Shown here piece by piece: positions 45,606 through 58,695 of a stretch of 64,000 bases of DNA (within the stretch, counting starts at the first letter, position 1; every line of letters begins with the position of its first letter). The translations under genes were made by a program, and so were the position numbers. The stretch covers positions 51,150,683-51,214,682 of the forward strand of contig CM065377.1 in assembly GCA_033060915.1 (NCBI GenBank). Direction: 5' to 3'. This stretch comes from Euryodendron excelsum (Eukaryota > Streptophyta > Magnoliopsida > Ericales > Pentaphylacaceae). The notes under the pieces were generated by a model. It made no database searches, was not told the DNA's origin, and saw nothing but the letters and a program-made list of their open reading frames with translations.

Positions 45606-48048
45606 CTACAGTTTATCTCAGAGCTTGTTTCCATTCCACTAGGATATCTTGTGCGGGTTTTTCACAAGAAAAGCAGCTAGTAGCAAGCCGAAACGGGTCT
45701 ATTGATGCATATCTATTATCCAACACTACTACAGTTCTAGACTTTGAGAAACTGGTTGAAGACAATGCCCAAGGAAGGTTCTTCCCTCCCAGAAGCCCAA
45801 CTAGGTACACAAAATGGACAAACACATACACTACTCTTAAATTCATAAAACAGGTTTCTTTAAACTTCAAAGGACCTTCTATAACTATTCCACTCTCTCC
45901 AAATTATGCACATAACACACAATAAAGCCACAATGCATGGCCTTCTTCCCCGTCTTCCCAACCTTTCCCCTGCTTCAAATTTGGGGCAGGGATGCATGGC
46001 CATGTTTCTGAGAGCGAATTCGGAGCGAATATGAAGCGCGTGAATTCATACAAGTTATTCTTTGGAATGACAAAAAATTTTGAATCCACTTTATTTACGA
46101 ACAAGAAAGCTATAAATAATACAACTATGAATCTCATGGAGACTATATGTAACTCACTAGAGGCCCCGAGAAACAGTGTTGTTGTATATTTAAGCATTAA
46201 TGGATGGTTGATTAATTGGCCATCTTGCTTACACATGCAACAATAGCAACACCAATGTATCAACGGAGTCTTAGTCCTCCATCGACGCCTCCTATCCACT
46301 GCAATCTGATATAAGATATCGGGAATACCACCTCAAGCCTCTCCTCCCACATAACGAGACCAACATTTCTCGAAAAATGCTATTCATGCACAAAACTTGA
46401 ACAGAAAATTTTATCATAATAATGCGGCAATAACAATTTCGTAAATAAGAGTGATTATAATAAATGTTTTATTTTTAAGTGAATGACTCTCATTCATTCA
46501 CATCAGAATAAATTCTGTATAATTTTTCTGTTTGTATAACATTACCCAAATTTTTGCCTTCCCCTCTCCCAACCATCATCCTCCAGCTAGCCCAAAAGAA
46601 AACCATTCCAACCCTAAAAGGAACCATGAGACATAGAGAGACATCCAAATAAGTCTTGTCACCTCAAATGACACCATGTTACACCAAGACGACCCTCCAA
46701 AATCTCTCTCACAAGCAATTCTCCAAAACCATTAATGTTCGACTGAAAATTTACAGTTTCTAACACCCTATCAACGAACAATTGTATCCCAATCCATCAT
46801 GTGATATTTGAACTATCTTATATCCCTCTCCATAAGGAGTCACATTGCAATCTCTCAAATCTCTTTTGCCACCGAGGGAAATGCTATTGTCCTCACTATT
46901 AATTTTGTGTTTGGATTCCGAATTTATGAAGTAAAAAGAAAAAGAGATGAGTAATAAGATTACTCTTGTTATTTAGTTGTTAAGGAACAATGGTGGGTCC
47001 AAAAAATAAAAAATGTAAAGAAACTGTATCATCTCATTTATCATTCCATTGTTATTAATAAATGCATATTAATTTCTTTCTTATTTTCCCACTATAACCA
47101 AACAATAGCATAGAATTTAAAATATCACATCTTTTTTTCTTTTTCATTCTTTTTTTCTTTTCTTTTTCATTTTCCTTAATGAATTCGGATTCCAAATACA
47201 GCGCAAAGGAATGCTACAAAGACGTAAAATATGTAAGCAAGATTCAATACTCTATTCAAATACTCTCTGGCTTCCTCTCAATATATGACAATGACAATTA
47301 ATCCTCTCCTGTAAGAAAACATCAAAACAGTCCTCCCTTCAGTGCTCAGTTAAGCCACATAAATTGAGAGTCATCTCATGTGCTAAGCCTCAGCTTAGCC
47401 CTAAAGAAATGGATTCTGAAATGCTGCTTAAACAAGCAATACTATTGCCCAATTTAGAACTTGAATTTTCAGTGAGAAAAAAATATGTTAAAAAAAAAGA
47501 ACAAAATAAAAGAGTATTTTTGTTCTCTTTTCCCTCACGTTTTCCTTTTCCTTCACTTTTCAACCGAAAAATCGGAATTCCAAATAAACCATTAGTGTTC
47601 CTGCTACAACATCATCAACCATTCTCTCAATAATCATAAGCCCATTAATACCAACCATGAAAAAAGGTATACTTAAGCCAATGATATCAACCAGAATATT
47701 TATTAACATATCCACAAATAGTCGCATTTACCATATTCTTTTGGAGAGAGAATGAAAATTAACTGAAAAATAAAAAAATATGAAAAAGGAAATCAAAGAA
47801 TTTCATTCTTTTGTTAGTTACTCGTCACTTCTCAGACGAAGGCCTAGATTGAACAGTAACATTTTGTGGGAAAATGACATAATAAATACAAAATTTTCCT
47901 CGTAAAATCAATGGAAAGGCACATAATAAGAGCCAGCAAAGGAACAGACTTCAGAGACTCAAAGAGTTAGTTCTCAGGACTGATATATGGTTTTGTGTTT
48001 TACAATGTCAAAATTGTTTTGGGGGTATCGGCAACAGACAAAAGCTTC
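45606..48048. other. spacer between the LINE and the ABC1-like gene
   Basis: No coding exon is supported. An inverted-repeat element (46907-47206) and a related partial copy (about 47445-47600) are present. The frames on the minus strand at 45613-46300 show no family resemblance and carry no splice or start context. The ABC1-like gene's 3' UTR would lie just below 48049. Confidence 0.45.
46907..47206. mobile_element. foldback element related to the 42096 MITE
   Basis: Left end TTTTGTGTTTGGATTCCGAATTTATG, in shortened form TGTTTGGATTCCGAATTT. The right end reversed reads TGTATTTGGAATCCGAATTC. Both are followed by purine-rich 'aaaaagaaaaag' tracts. At about 300 bp it is longer than 42096-42247, and the centre carries other sequence (46965-47110) that may itself be an insertion, since it ends 'accaaacaatagcat'. 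No clear target duplication. Confidence 0.5.
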
Positions 48049-51000
48049 CTATGGGGCCATAAGCCCTTCAATTGTATAAGAGAGAGACTTTGCCCAGTCA
48101 GCTTTGAGAAGTAGTGTTTGTAGAGTGTGCATCACATCATAGTCTGGATCAAGCTTCCGCTGCCAACCCTACAGAAAAATATTAATAGGCAACATATGCA
48201 GAACTGAATTACACTGTCCATTCACAAACACCAAAATTTAACTACAAAACCATGCTATGATATGGAGAACACATTACCCTAATGGAAATTGGCAAGTCAG
48301 ACATAGTACCTGCGTTTGGCACTCATTTATATAAAAGAACAGTCCCTCAAAGTTCACGCAGAAAACATGCAGCAGAGCAAAGTAGCACCGAAGCGCGACA
48401 CGACACGACACAAACACGGGGACACAATGATTTTCAAAAAATATAGGGCACGACATGGTAGAAACACCCCAAAAATATATATTATTGATAATGTTTATAT
48501 GCCATACATAAAAATATTTTATTCAAAGATAATAAAAATTTGCAAGATAATAGTAATTAAAATTAAAAACCATGTATTCCATGGTCTAAACGTTAAATTA
48601 AGTATAAAATTACATTGTTTTTATTTTACAATTTATTTCCAAGTTAGTTTTTTCAAACTTGCAACCTGTTTCATGTGTTTAAGTGATGGACATGGTTTTC
48701 CAAGTGACCTCAAGTGTTCAAAGCATGTAAGGCTTTAAAAACATTTAAAAAATAATAGAATACGTTTGGATGCCGACACGTGTCCCGGGGGGGTGTCAAA
48801 CGAGCATGTCCAACCCGGTACACTTCACAAACACGACACCTTCTTAAGGCGTCCATGTTTCTTTTTTCTTTTTTTTGATGAGTTAGGCAGAGGACATTCT
48901 ACTTTGTCAACTAATTATATGATGATCAATTTGCATCATTGTTTTACTGTCTAAAGTATAGATTAAATACAGCAAATTTATAATAATAAAAAAAAAAAAA
49001 AAAAACCAACATGGTCAACAATATCCTTCATGTCTAACCCCTACCCCCCCCAAATTTTCCTTAGGCAATCAACAAATCAGAATGTTTAATGTACCAAAAG
49101 AAATAGCAAACTTTCAGGTTTATCATACCAAAAGAGAATTATTGGTCTGGATAACAATTATAGTTAGCTCACAACTCAATCATGCTCTTAGAACTTGGAA
49201 TGAGTCATGGTACTAGTCAAAAGCAGTAACGGCTCTTGACACTTCCTTTAACCTTTGCACAGTTGCATCAAGTGAAAAGCAGATCCTGACTATCTGCATG
49301 GACTTTCATGATTGCAGCAAGAAATGTATAATGTTGTGTCTAAAACCATCATTTAGTTTTTCTTTCATGTATGTCTATTGATTTATGCAACTTTTGCCTC
49401 GGAATGCTTCCAGATTAAAAGCCTATCTTGACTAGTAATAGACAGAGTAAAAACTCGTAATATGCTACAGAAAAGGAAACAGATGGCAATAACATCTAGT
49501 AATAATACATGTGAAAAACATGGGCCATTTGTTTTTCAGCTCTTTCTCCATTGTAGAGTGGCTTAATCCGCATGTTATAGAGAGACTTGCCTGCCACCAC
49601 AACTCAAATTATTTTGAGAGATAGAAGTGTAAATTGTCACAGAAAAATAGAAAGCAAAATAACACTGACAATAAATTTGCAATTATTTGGTCAGCTTTGT
49701 AAAAACATCATACAATATTAGACTCCATGTCTGATGGAAGGGAATAAAGAAGAAATAAGGAAAAGAAAATCAGAGAGAATGTTGGTGTGGGGGCCTCGAA
49801 TAGTAGGAACCAGTGTCAAGTAAGATGCAGGGGAAAATGAAAGGGAAACCAAAATTGCTTTCCCAAAAAGAAGAAGAAAGAGAGGAGTCTTGAAAGGAAA
49901 GAGAGAAGAAAATAACCAACAACAAAGCAGACTCTCCTTTTGAACCTACAAAAATACAACCTGAAGTGGGCTATGTCATATATTTTCTTCTTCTTCCCAC
50001 TTTTCATAATGGATCCACAACACTTAAGCTTACACAACTCAAAATTAGAGAAGATATTACCTCAAGAACCAAAGTCGTAACCATCACAGTGCAGACGTTG
50101 CCATCAATATTGACTCTATGCTGCCTAACTTGTTCAAGTAGTTGCTGCATGCACTCAGCAGGATGGACTAAATCACCTTCCTCAGTACCCCAGAAGTCAA
50201 ATGACTCTTTCACTTCCTGTTAAAACAAGATATTAGAGAGCTGAGCGCAAAAAGCATCAATAAATGCAGTATATCAGATGAAACAATATGCACAAGTTAT
50301 GAAAGAGAATTCTTGATGTGCATCAAACAAAAATTAATCATATTAGATATCTACCGGATATCATTTACAAACTCCAGAAAAGTCACATCCAAAATCCAGA
50401 TTAAAAAGATATATATGTGTATACCTCGTTACCTTAATGAAAGCCTCAGGATTTGGGCAGTTCTGTTGCTTAGATAATCTGAGTGTGCACTCTGCTGCGG
50501 TGCGGCCATCTCTACGAGCAACAGCCTTAAAGAATTCCAGCAAATTTACTCTGTCACTCTTAGAAAGTTCGGCAGTCATGCCTACATCAAGGAAGATGAC
50601 ATGAGGCTTTGACTTAAAGAACCGTTTCCGAGAAGACTTGCTTTGAGCTACCCGAACAAGGATATTTCCAGGATGCATGTCTGCATGGATAAAGTTGTCC
50701 ACCTGGAAAAGGAACAAATGATATCTTGGATGCTAGAACTGTATTCCATTAACTATTGAGATAGCTATGCGAGCTCAAACTTTAATAACTCATTATTAAC
50801 AGAACAGTGACAGACAAATAGAGTATTTATAGACAGTTTAACATTAAGTGCATAACATTATTGAGGTTGGTGCATGATGAGAGAGTGAGGGAGGGCAGAT
50901 ATTTCACATAAAGAAAGAACAGAAATAGAAACCTATGATGTTTCAGAATATAATTTAGAAACACTGCTAGATGCACATCTCAAGTCAGATAGATGAACAA

Positions 51001-54000
51001 AAATAGTTCCTATCTTTCTTTTATACATGAGCAGTGCTACATAGCATGGCAAATTTTACCTCATATTTCCACACGCTGACGTGGCAATTGAACACGGCTC
51101 TATTTGGCCTTGAGAAGGAAACTCTCGTGGGAGAATATATGAGAATAAAGAACATAGAAAATAGGAGTTTTTTTTACTCTGAATGTGAGCGTAATAGGGC
51201 TAGTAACTCTCATGGCGCTTGAATATTGAACGATTCCTACAATCCAAAATCAAAAGAACACCCACCAGACTACTCTTACTCTCTCAATGTGGTGCCTCAC
51301 AAAGCATTCGATCAATCAATATAAACAGCATAACCCTCTCACTTGAAAATTTTCAATCTAAATCCAACAATTTGAGAACCCAAAGAGATTGCTTGTTACA
51401 TCCAAATCCAAACATGAAAGCTTTGGTGTGAGTGCACGTTAAACTTTTATGTGGATTTGTTATTTGATTCTTAATCCAGGCAAAACTTAAATTTACTGTT
51501 CAAGGCGATGAAATTACTTCCAAAAATGCAAACCACACTGAAAACGTTTTCAAATCGAGGCATGTATATAGAAATCAAAGCCTTGTAAGCAACAGATGAT
51601 GACGATTTTTGGGTCAATGTATCGACAGGTGCCGTCGTCGAATGCTTTGCCTCCCTTCTTCCTCTGTTGATTCATTACGTTCTCCGGTTTTGGTAAGGGT
51701 TAAGCACCCTTTTGTTTCGATCTTTATTAGCTCTTTGGTGTTTTTTCTTTTTTTAATTCCACTAATTCCATATCAAGGTAGAGGTGGATGTTATGTCAAA
51801 GTAAAATTCTTCCACGTAGGCCCTGACATCAGCCGGTATGATAAGCCAGTAAGAAAGAGCTGTGCTCTCTATCATTTTCCTTTATACATCCTTGTACAAA
51901 AAAAGTATTAACAACGTATGTGAAACCAAACACCTCGTAACTATAGTACGTTAACTGGGAAAAAAAACAAGTCTCGACCTTGTCAAGTAACCCATTGCTA
52001 CACCATGTTAGGCAATGATTTGAGCTAAAATCCCTACTCTGTTACCAAATGCAAAGCAGTGATGCCTTTGTAACATAGACAACATGCACCATGGTTTCAT
52101 AAACTATTTTCTTCTTCCTTCAGGGAGAAGAAATCATATCTATCAAGATTGTGCAATTCATACTTGAGGTTGACATCATGAGAACTTTAGGTTAGTATAA
52201 TCCCAATCCATGCCACCCTGAACAAAACTAAAAATGCGCTGCAGTAGGAGGATTTAACTCTATTCAATATTATGATGATGATTTGCCTTTACTGAAAACA
52301 AGGACCTTGACATTAACACTAATGCTTTCGTATGAAAAGCAATATGAAATTAATGTTCAATCAAGTCTTCATCAGCAAGAACATAGAGAGTTAGCCAAGG
52401 ATGGCATCATCAAATGTTTGCTTGAGAGGATGATACCAATGCATAATACTTATATAAAGTAGGAAACTAATAGCTAATTAACTTTGAAACCACAAACATC
52501 TGAAGGCATAAACATTTCTACAACTGCAAAGGAAAAAATTATATCTCTTACCAGAAGCATCTTCAGAAGTGCATGAGTCCCAATGTGTGCAAGTGCGCTT
52601 TTAACCCGAGTATGTCCTTCAAGCAAATCAAGATAGTGTGACACACTTTCTCCTTGCTCAAAAGTTTCCACCAAAACAGCAGGATGCACTAGTGGATAAA
52701 CGGGCTTTGGAAAAGAAACATCCTTCCATCTACGAAAATTATAAATGAAGCGGCTTAGATGGGCAGCTTCCCTTGCCAGGTCAACCTGAGACATCATAAA
52801 AACTGCAAACTGCTGGACACTTTCATCCAATCTTAACCATTTCAGAGTAGGAATGAACGTCGAACACTTTGCAACAACATTAATTATCTCAAAATCTCTT
52901 CTAATTGATTCGCCAACACCAGGATGTCTAACTTTTACCGCAACAACAATAGGCTTGATCTGTCGACCGTGGTATCGATACTTCAAAGAAGCTCGATGGA
53001 CTTGAGCAATACTTCCAGATGCTACAGGTGCCTCCTCAAAATTATCAAAAATTTCAGAAAGCTTACGACCAAAAGCTCTTTCAATAGTCTTTTTCGTGTA
53101 TGCAAAACTGTGTTCAGGAGCTTTGGTGTGGAGCTTTGCGAGTTCAGTGCATAAATCTCTAGGAAATAGATCTGGCCTTGTAGCTGCCCACTGGCCCCAT
53201 TTTATGAATGCTGGGCCTGCTCTTTCAAGTGTATGACGAACAACTTGAAGCCATGCTTTTCTAAATTGAAGACCAAAGCTATCAGCAAACGGGGCCATTA
53301 CTATGCAGGGTGAGAACAAAATTGCCAAATAAAGTGCCCTCAGCAACAAGACCACTCCTTCAAACACTGCAAATGATAGTGAGACAAAAAAAGCATGCCC
53401 ATCTTCTGCACGCATGTACAAAGTATTCCTTGAGTGGAAGGGGTCCATGTCTGCTGATGTTTGTGCCAATGCTAGATTACCACAAGTCAAGGCAAATATA
53501 CCTGGAACAACCATGTAAGAGCGGCTCAAGGCCAAGCTAACTGCTTGAGCAATCCTACTTATGGGAAGGAAAGTTCGGCAATTGTGAGAAGACATCTGTG
53601 AGAGTCTCCTCCACGCAACTTGGGCATGATGTGCTATCGTGTTACTGGCAGGGATGACAGAAAATTTCCTGGAGAAACTACTCTTGCAAAAACTGTCCTT
53701 GAGTCTAGACGCCGTAAATGAAGTATGGCCCCTACTAGGAATAACATATTGAGAGTAAAATCTGTATTGGGGGAAATGTAACCCAGCTGTAACAACTGCC
53801 CCATAGTTCCTTCCTTCTGAATAGATGCTCCTCTGGTTTGCACGAATAGAATGTGCAACAGTCCTAATATTTCTAACTGTCAAAAGTCTGCATTCCAAAA
53901 TATAGCGTCAACTACCACCAACAAAGATTGTTTGGGACATTGGTAATGTGGCTTAACAACATGAGAAGTGTATGCATCAATTATTCAAATGATTGACATT

Positions 54001-56519
54001 CCCTTAGTTCCTCAGCAGCTAGTAAACTCTCGTTCATTTAGAGCAAAGACGAATTTAACACAACCCTTCCACTATACGATTTTGGAAAAAAGTATGTAGT
54101 ACATTCCTATCCTTCTACCCTTGGAAAAGTATCCTCTTTCAGATCAACACTAGTATCTTTCTACCCTGGCACAACGGTAAGGTTACTCCATTGCAACTTG
54201 GGCATCACAGGTTCAAAACTTAAAAAGATTCTCTCCGCATACAAGGGTAAGGCTGTGTACATCGAGTCCAGATCCTCTAAAGTTATATTGCAAAGTTAAT
54301 TGTAAAGTATTTATTTTATTGGACCCTGTGTAGGTCCACCATTACATAAAGTGATCCTTAGCTCACCTAATCCAAGACAGTATTATAGCTATAATTATTG
54401 TTATATCTTTTAAGTTATAAAAAAGGAAACTTTTTAAGAGAAAAAAGGTAACTTTATTCTTCTTGGTATCTCTCTCATACATTAATAATGAAGAACTGTG
54501 AACTTCTTTTTGCATATTTTCTTTCAATGTTTTTTTGGATTCATAGTAATAAGTTTTGTTGAACATTAAAAACGTCATAATCGAACGACAAATTAAAAGG
54601 AAATATTAAAATTATGTTTTGTCTATACCCATGGAGAGGGTAACAACATAAAATAAAAATGAAGTTGAAAGACTCCACCACCAATTTGTTGAAGAGTCAT
54701 TACTTTACGATAGATTCTGAATCCATGGTGAGTGAGAGAGATAAATTTCCTAATTTTCTATCCATGATAAGAGAGATATTTCTTAAATGGTGAGTGTGAG
54801 AGGCTTCCTATTTTGGGACCAAATAATTACTAGGTGAAACTCCAATGCACGGCCTCGCAGAGCAGAGAACAGAGAACAGAGGACAGAGGCGCAGGAAAGG
54901 ATACCTGAGATAATGGCGGACAGTAAGGCGGAAACAATCCAGACAAGGAAGTTCATGACTAATCAGCTTCATTCGAGGAAGCAATGTGTCATTGACATTG
55001 TACATCCTGGAAGACCTAATGTTTCCAAGGCAGAGCTGAAGGAAAAATTGGTGAGGATGTATGAGGTAAAAGATCCAAACGCCATCTTTGTTCTTCAAGT
55101 TCCAAACCCATTTTGGAGGGGGAAAATCTACTGGTTTTGGTTTGATTTATGATTCTGTTGAGAATGCAAAGAAGTGCAAGCCAAAGTACAAGAATTGCCT
55201 GGATACAAAGGTGGATAAGTCAAGGAAGTAAATGAAGGAAAGGAAGAACAGGGCCAAGAAGATCAGTGGTGTAAAGAAGACCAAAGCTGGAGATGCCGCA
55301 AAGGCCAGGAAGAAGAAATGAGATGTTACAGATTTGTGCTTATTGCATGACAGAAACAAAAGCAAAGAATGTTCTTATGTGGCAGCTTTCTTCACACATG
55401 TATCCACAGTTTTTTTTTTTTTCATATTTTTGTCTGCTTCTTAATTAAATCTTATAAATTTTGGCGTGTCTGAATCTCTTTCTCAATCCATTTTAGTACT
55501 CCAGAGTCCATAGTTCTCTGTATTACAGAGACAGACGATTCATTCATGTTCTTTGATGAAGAGAATACAGTTGTGTCTGGTTTAGACATTGAAGCACTGA
55601 AAAGTATGCAAATTTATTAATCAAAAAAAAAAAATTACTAGGTGAAAGAGAGAAGGTTGAGAGGAAAGAGATTTCCTATTTGGGATCTTTTAATCAATTA
55701 ACAGCTGTGCTACTGTGTTTATGATTGTCAAACTAGCTATGTTATCTATCATGTGAACCAATCAAATATTAACTTTACAATCTAACTTTAGAGGATCTGC
55801 ACTCATGTACATCTTACTCTCCCCAGATCCCACAGTGGCATGAGCTTGGCTTGCCATTCTATTAGCTCCCTAATGTAAATACTGCTTTTAAAAAATGCAA
55901 AAGTGCCCTAAGGGCACATGAAATACAATACATTGTAGGAAAACCAAGTAGCCAGACAAGCACTTTCCCTATACATTTGAAATCAAAATGACCATGGTCC
56001 TCACAGCATTATATCTATGAATGTCAACGCGAGTGTATAACCACTGTCATATAAATTTGACACCTATTCAGCTGGAAAGGGTAGCATTTGGGAAGAAAAT
56101 TCCGGGTCTTCAGTATAATGGGCATCGTCAAATCTGAGTATGGTTAGGCTTAATTGAATTTAAGCTAAATCTCTGTATAATCCATTAACTGTAGACCCAA
56201 ATAGCCACCTTATTCCAAAAATTAGAGCCCAAATTGCAAGCTTATTCCTAAAATTCACTCAATATACAAACTTCCCATAACATTTTTGAAGATTAGACGC
56301 TTCACCGGGCTAACCCACTAATTGAATACCGAATAACACAGCAGGAAAATCTATGCATTCAAAATTATGCAAACTTCGACAATCACTGAATTACAATAGC
56401 TTTCGCAAACAAACCCTATCTCAGCGCAAAAACTATAAACCTCGATACAGCACAGAATCAGCAAAAGCAACAAAACCCAGAACCACTAGACAGAAGATGA
56501 AAATAACAGACCTCAACAT
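48049..56519 (-). CDS. ABC1/UbiB (ADCK) atypical kinase
   Basis: Minus-strand coding exons: 56519-56512 (ATGTTGAG), 53887-52552, 50702-50433, 50216-50061 and 48168-48049. They are in phase with GT/AG borders and give 629 residues. The main frame has no ATG before codon ~100. The short first exon is my inference, because it produces [11 protein letters not shown], the start expected from homologues. ABC1 hallmarks are [15 protein letters not shown] (K-x-GQ, about 231-245), [10 protein letters not shown] (A-loop equivalent, ~293), VVAVK (ATP-site Lys ~321), [10 protein letters not shown] (catalytic Asp 456) and FLDVGM (metal-binding Asp 487, DVG replacing DFG). A hydrophobic stretch lies at about 170-205. 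The N-terminus is rich in Arg and Ser with few acids, as in a mitochondrial or plastid presequence. ABC1 kinases support quinone or prenyl-lipid metabolism in organelles. No disabling change is seen in exons 2-5. Confidence 0.92.
48370..48860. mobile_element. possible short DNA-element remnant in the last ABC1-like intron
   Basis: The left side has 'gcgacacgacacgacac' and the right side 'cgacacgtgtcccgggg' plus 'acacgacacc', repeats of GACAC in both orientations around an AT-rich centre. Similar GACAC-rich ends are widespread in plant introns. No duplication or clear ends were found. A poly(A) run at about 48991-49007 may belong to another insertion. Confidence 0.3.
54160..54278 (+). repeat. 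Au-type SINE fragment
   Basis: 'tggcacaacggtaagg' (A-box region) is followed by 'tcacaggttcaaaact' (degenerate B box) and 'aagggtaaggctgtgtaca', the typical order and wording of plant Au SINEs. It breaks off after 'cagatcct', so the 3' tail is missing. It lies in the first intron of the ABC1-like gene, in the opposite orientation. Confidence 0.75.
54840..55632 (+). pseudogene. RPS24: processed pseudogene of 40S ribosomal protein eS24 (RPS24)
   Basis: An intronless copy with ATG at 54913. It reads [25 protein letters not shown] to [16 protein letters not shown] frame change near 55100-55140 follows. The rest of eS24 continues to 55321 in another frame ([20 protein letters not shown], ending RKKK) with an in-frame TAA at about 55229 (CAA to TAA). 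A 5' leader, a 3' UTR and a 13-A tail (55620-55632) are included, and the 15-bp duplication aattactaggtgaaa flanks the whole copy (54825-54839 and 55633-55647). This is a full-length retrocopy made by LINE machinery. It lies antisense within the first intron of the ABC1-like gene. Confidence 0.95.
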
Positions 56520-58149
56520 GGCGAGGATCGGTTTTCAATGGGAACGGTGTCGGCTAACGTGCGCAGGCGATGCAATGTGGTTGTTGCCAACATCTTCTGT
56601 TGGGTGTGAAAAGATGATTCATCTGAGACTCAATTTCAATCTCAGGCGCCACCAACACCCTCTTTATTTAGCGTCATAGATAGATAGGTCGGCGACTCGC
56701 GCGCGCGTTGGGGGGGTCTCAGGCAAGCGAATTATGTTCAAGACCCTAGGCAGGCGGGTGCAATATACAGAGGAGAGAGAGAAAGAGAGAGAGGGTCGGA
56801 CCAACGAGTCCGTGGATGGTTCGAAGAACATGCTATATGGGGGTGGGTGGGTTCGGCCACTGAACCACAGGGTAGTTCTCTCGTGGGGCTCAGGCAAGAA
56901 TAATTTTTAGGCAAACCTTTAAACATCTGGTCAACAAGGAAAGAAACCGTGTTTGGTTCTCTGTGTTCGAAAATTGTTTTCTATTTTTTAACCATATTCT
57001 TAGAAATAGTTAAACTATATTCTTAGAAATTAATTTACATGAAAATAAAAATAATATAAGGATGATGGTTTTTTCGAAACATTTCCTTATTTTTGTTTCT
57101 TAAAAAAAATCTTAAAACAATTCCAAACATTGTTTTCAATTTGTTATAGTAAATTCAATTCAAACTTGCTTGGTCAAAGATAACCTATTTCAAAAACATG
57201 CTTTGTCCATTCAATATTTCAAGAGTTACCGCAAGGTCAATTATTCAATTTTCTATTTTTGTTTAAAATCATCAATGGCCTACGATGCCCAAAGAAGGAC
57301 ATTCAACATACATTATTGAATAATAAAAGCTAGTAGGTTGAAAATGATTTTGTATTGCAATTAATGCAGTTTAGAAAATAAGGCAATGGCAAGGACACGT
57401 TAGTGTGACAATTCGACCTTCTACTAGGGGTCCTCATTGGCCCGACCACCCACTTGGCCTACCAGGCTAAAATTCTAGGCCCGACTAATTGTACAAACCT
57501 CTAGCAGACTCTCTACTAATCCGAGTGAATATTCAAATATTTGCATTACATTCTTTCGTACATTTTATGTATAATTGCTTTGTATATTCACTCTTTGAAA
57601 AGTGAGAGTGGTGGGAATCGAATTATAGATCTCTTTTCAAAACTAAAAAATGCTAAGCTAGCTAGCCGTTGTAACAATACTATGTAAATTATTTATTTTG
57701 AACTGCAATTAGTTTAAAAAATCCTGTTACGGAATTGGTGGACAGGGCTTTGGTAGAAGAGCTTAGGAGGCCTAGCTGGGTTGGCTGGCTCGGGCCCACC
57801 TATTCTCTCTTGTTGTGCAAGCTCGGCCCGGCCAGGCCTATTAGCCCTGTCCACCAGCTTATAGCTTATTGGTTTTCAGGGTCAACTGAAAAGATTGGTT
57901 TGGTTATTTTGTTTTACAATTGGGCTTGGTCCGTGACAGCATCAGCCAGTTATATGGGCCCATGTGCAACAAGCTTGCCAGTTCACATAAATTAAAAGAC
58001 TATTCTGCCTCTAGCCTACTTTCAACACTCCTAAATAACCTTGGGCCCACCAGGGGCAAAACTGTAATTTTACATTATTATTTTTGGTTATTAGAACCAC
58101 AACAGATATTTTACACCAACCTATGAGCAAGGTTATGGAGGGCCCTAAC

Positions 58150-58375
58150 CAGTGGGCAACCTTGAGCTCAATTTGACATTCGGCTTTAAAATTCATAGAG
58201 AAAACTACTAATAGCTGAGGCTTTGAGGGATTAACCTCAAGGTCGCAAGTTACAACCCCCAAACCGTTGGGCCACCCATACAGGCGTAAGCCTGGTCCGT
58301 GTATCTTGTGAGGTGGTTGCATGTGATCCCAGGTTTACCTTGCAGCCGCAGGGATGTATCCAATGTGACTCGTCA
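58150..58375 (+). repeat. tRNA-like SINE candidate
   Basis: 'atagctgaggctttgagg' resembles an A box and 'gtcgcaagttacaaccccc' resembles a B box about 30 bases later. These are followed by 'gcgtaagcctggtccgtgt' and a (TA)n end, a layout seen in plant tRNA-derived SINEs. The boxes are degenerate and no duplication was found. Confidence 0.35.
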
Positions 58376-58695
58376 TAAAATATATATATATATATATATT
58401 ACTCATCATTTTGGTTGATAACAATTATTAACTGCTGTAAGAAAAAAAATTCAATGGTTTCTCTACTAAATGTGTCGTATTATGCATATGGTTATCACTT
58501 GAAAAAAAAAAAATTCAATTGAAGATAGTTACCCAATGTTTATTTGGAAGTAAATTCAAGTCAATGAAGTGATTATTGCATAATATTTCATCAGCTTGAA
58601 ATATTTTGTGCAACTCAATACTCTAATTTTCAGTGCTAAATATTCTGTCTTAGAAACATCAAGTAATTGACAAAGAACTAATTTAGTGCTTCAAC

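Noticed and set aside
45904..46299. 131-codon minus-strand frame with a hydrophobic stretch
   Set aside because: No family resemblance, no regulatory context and composition typical of spacer.
50361..50432. Extension of ABC1-like exon 3 beyond the donor site
   Set aside because: The frame reads into the intron after GTAACG; splicing to 50216 restores the conserved sequence.
52474..52551. C-terminal tail of the long ABC1-like frame
   Set aside because: It is intron sequence after the donor GTAAGA; the kinase continues in the exon at 50702.
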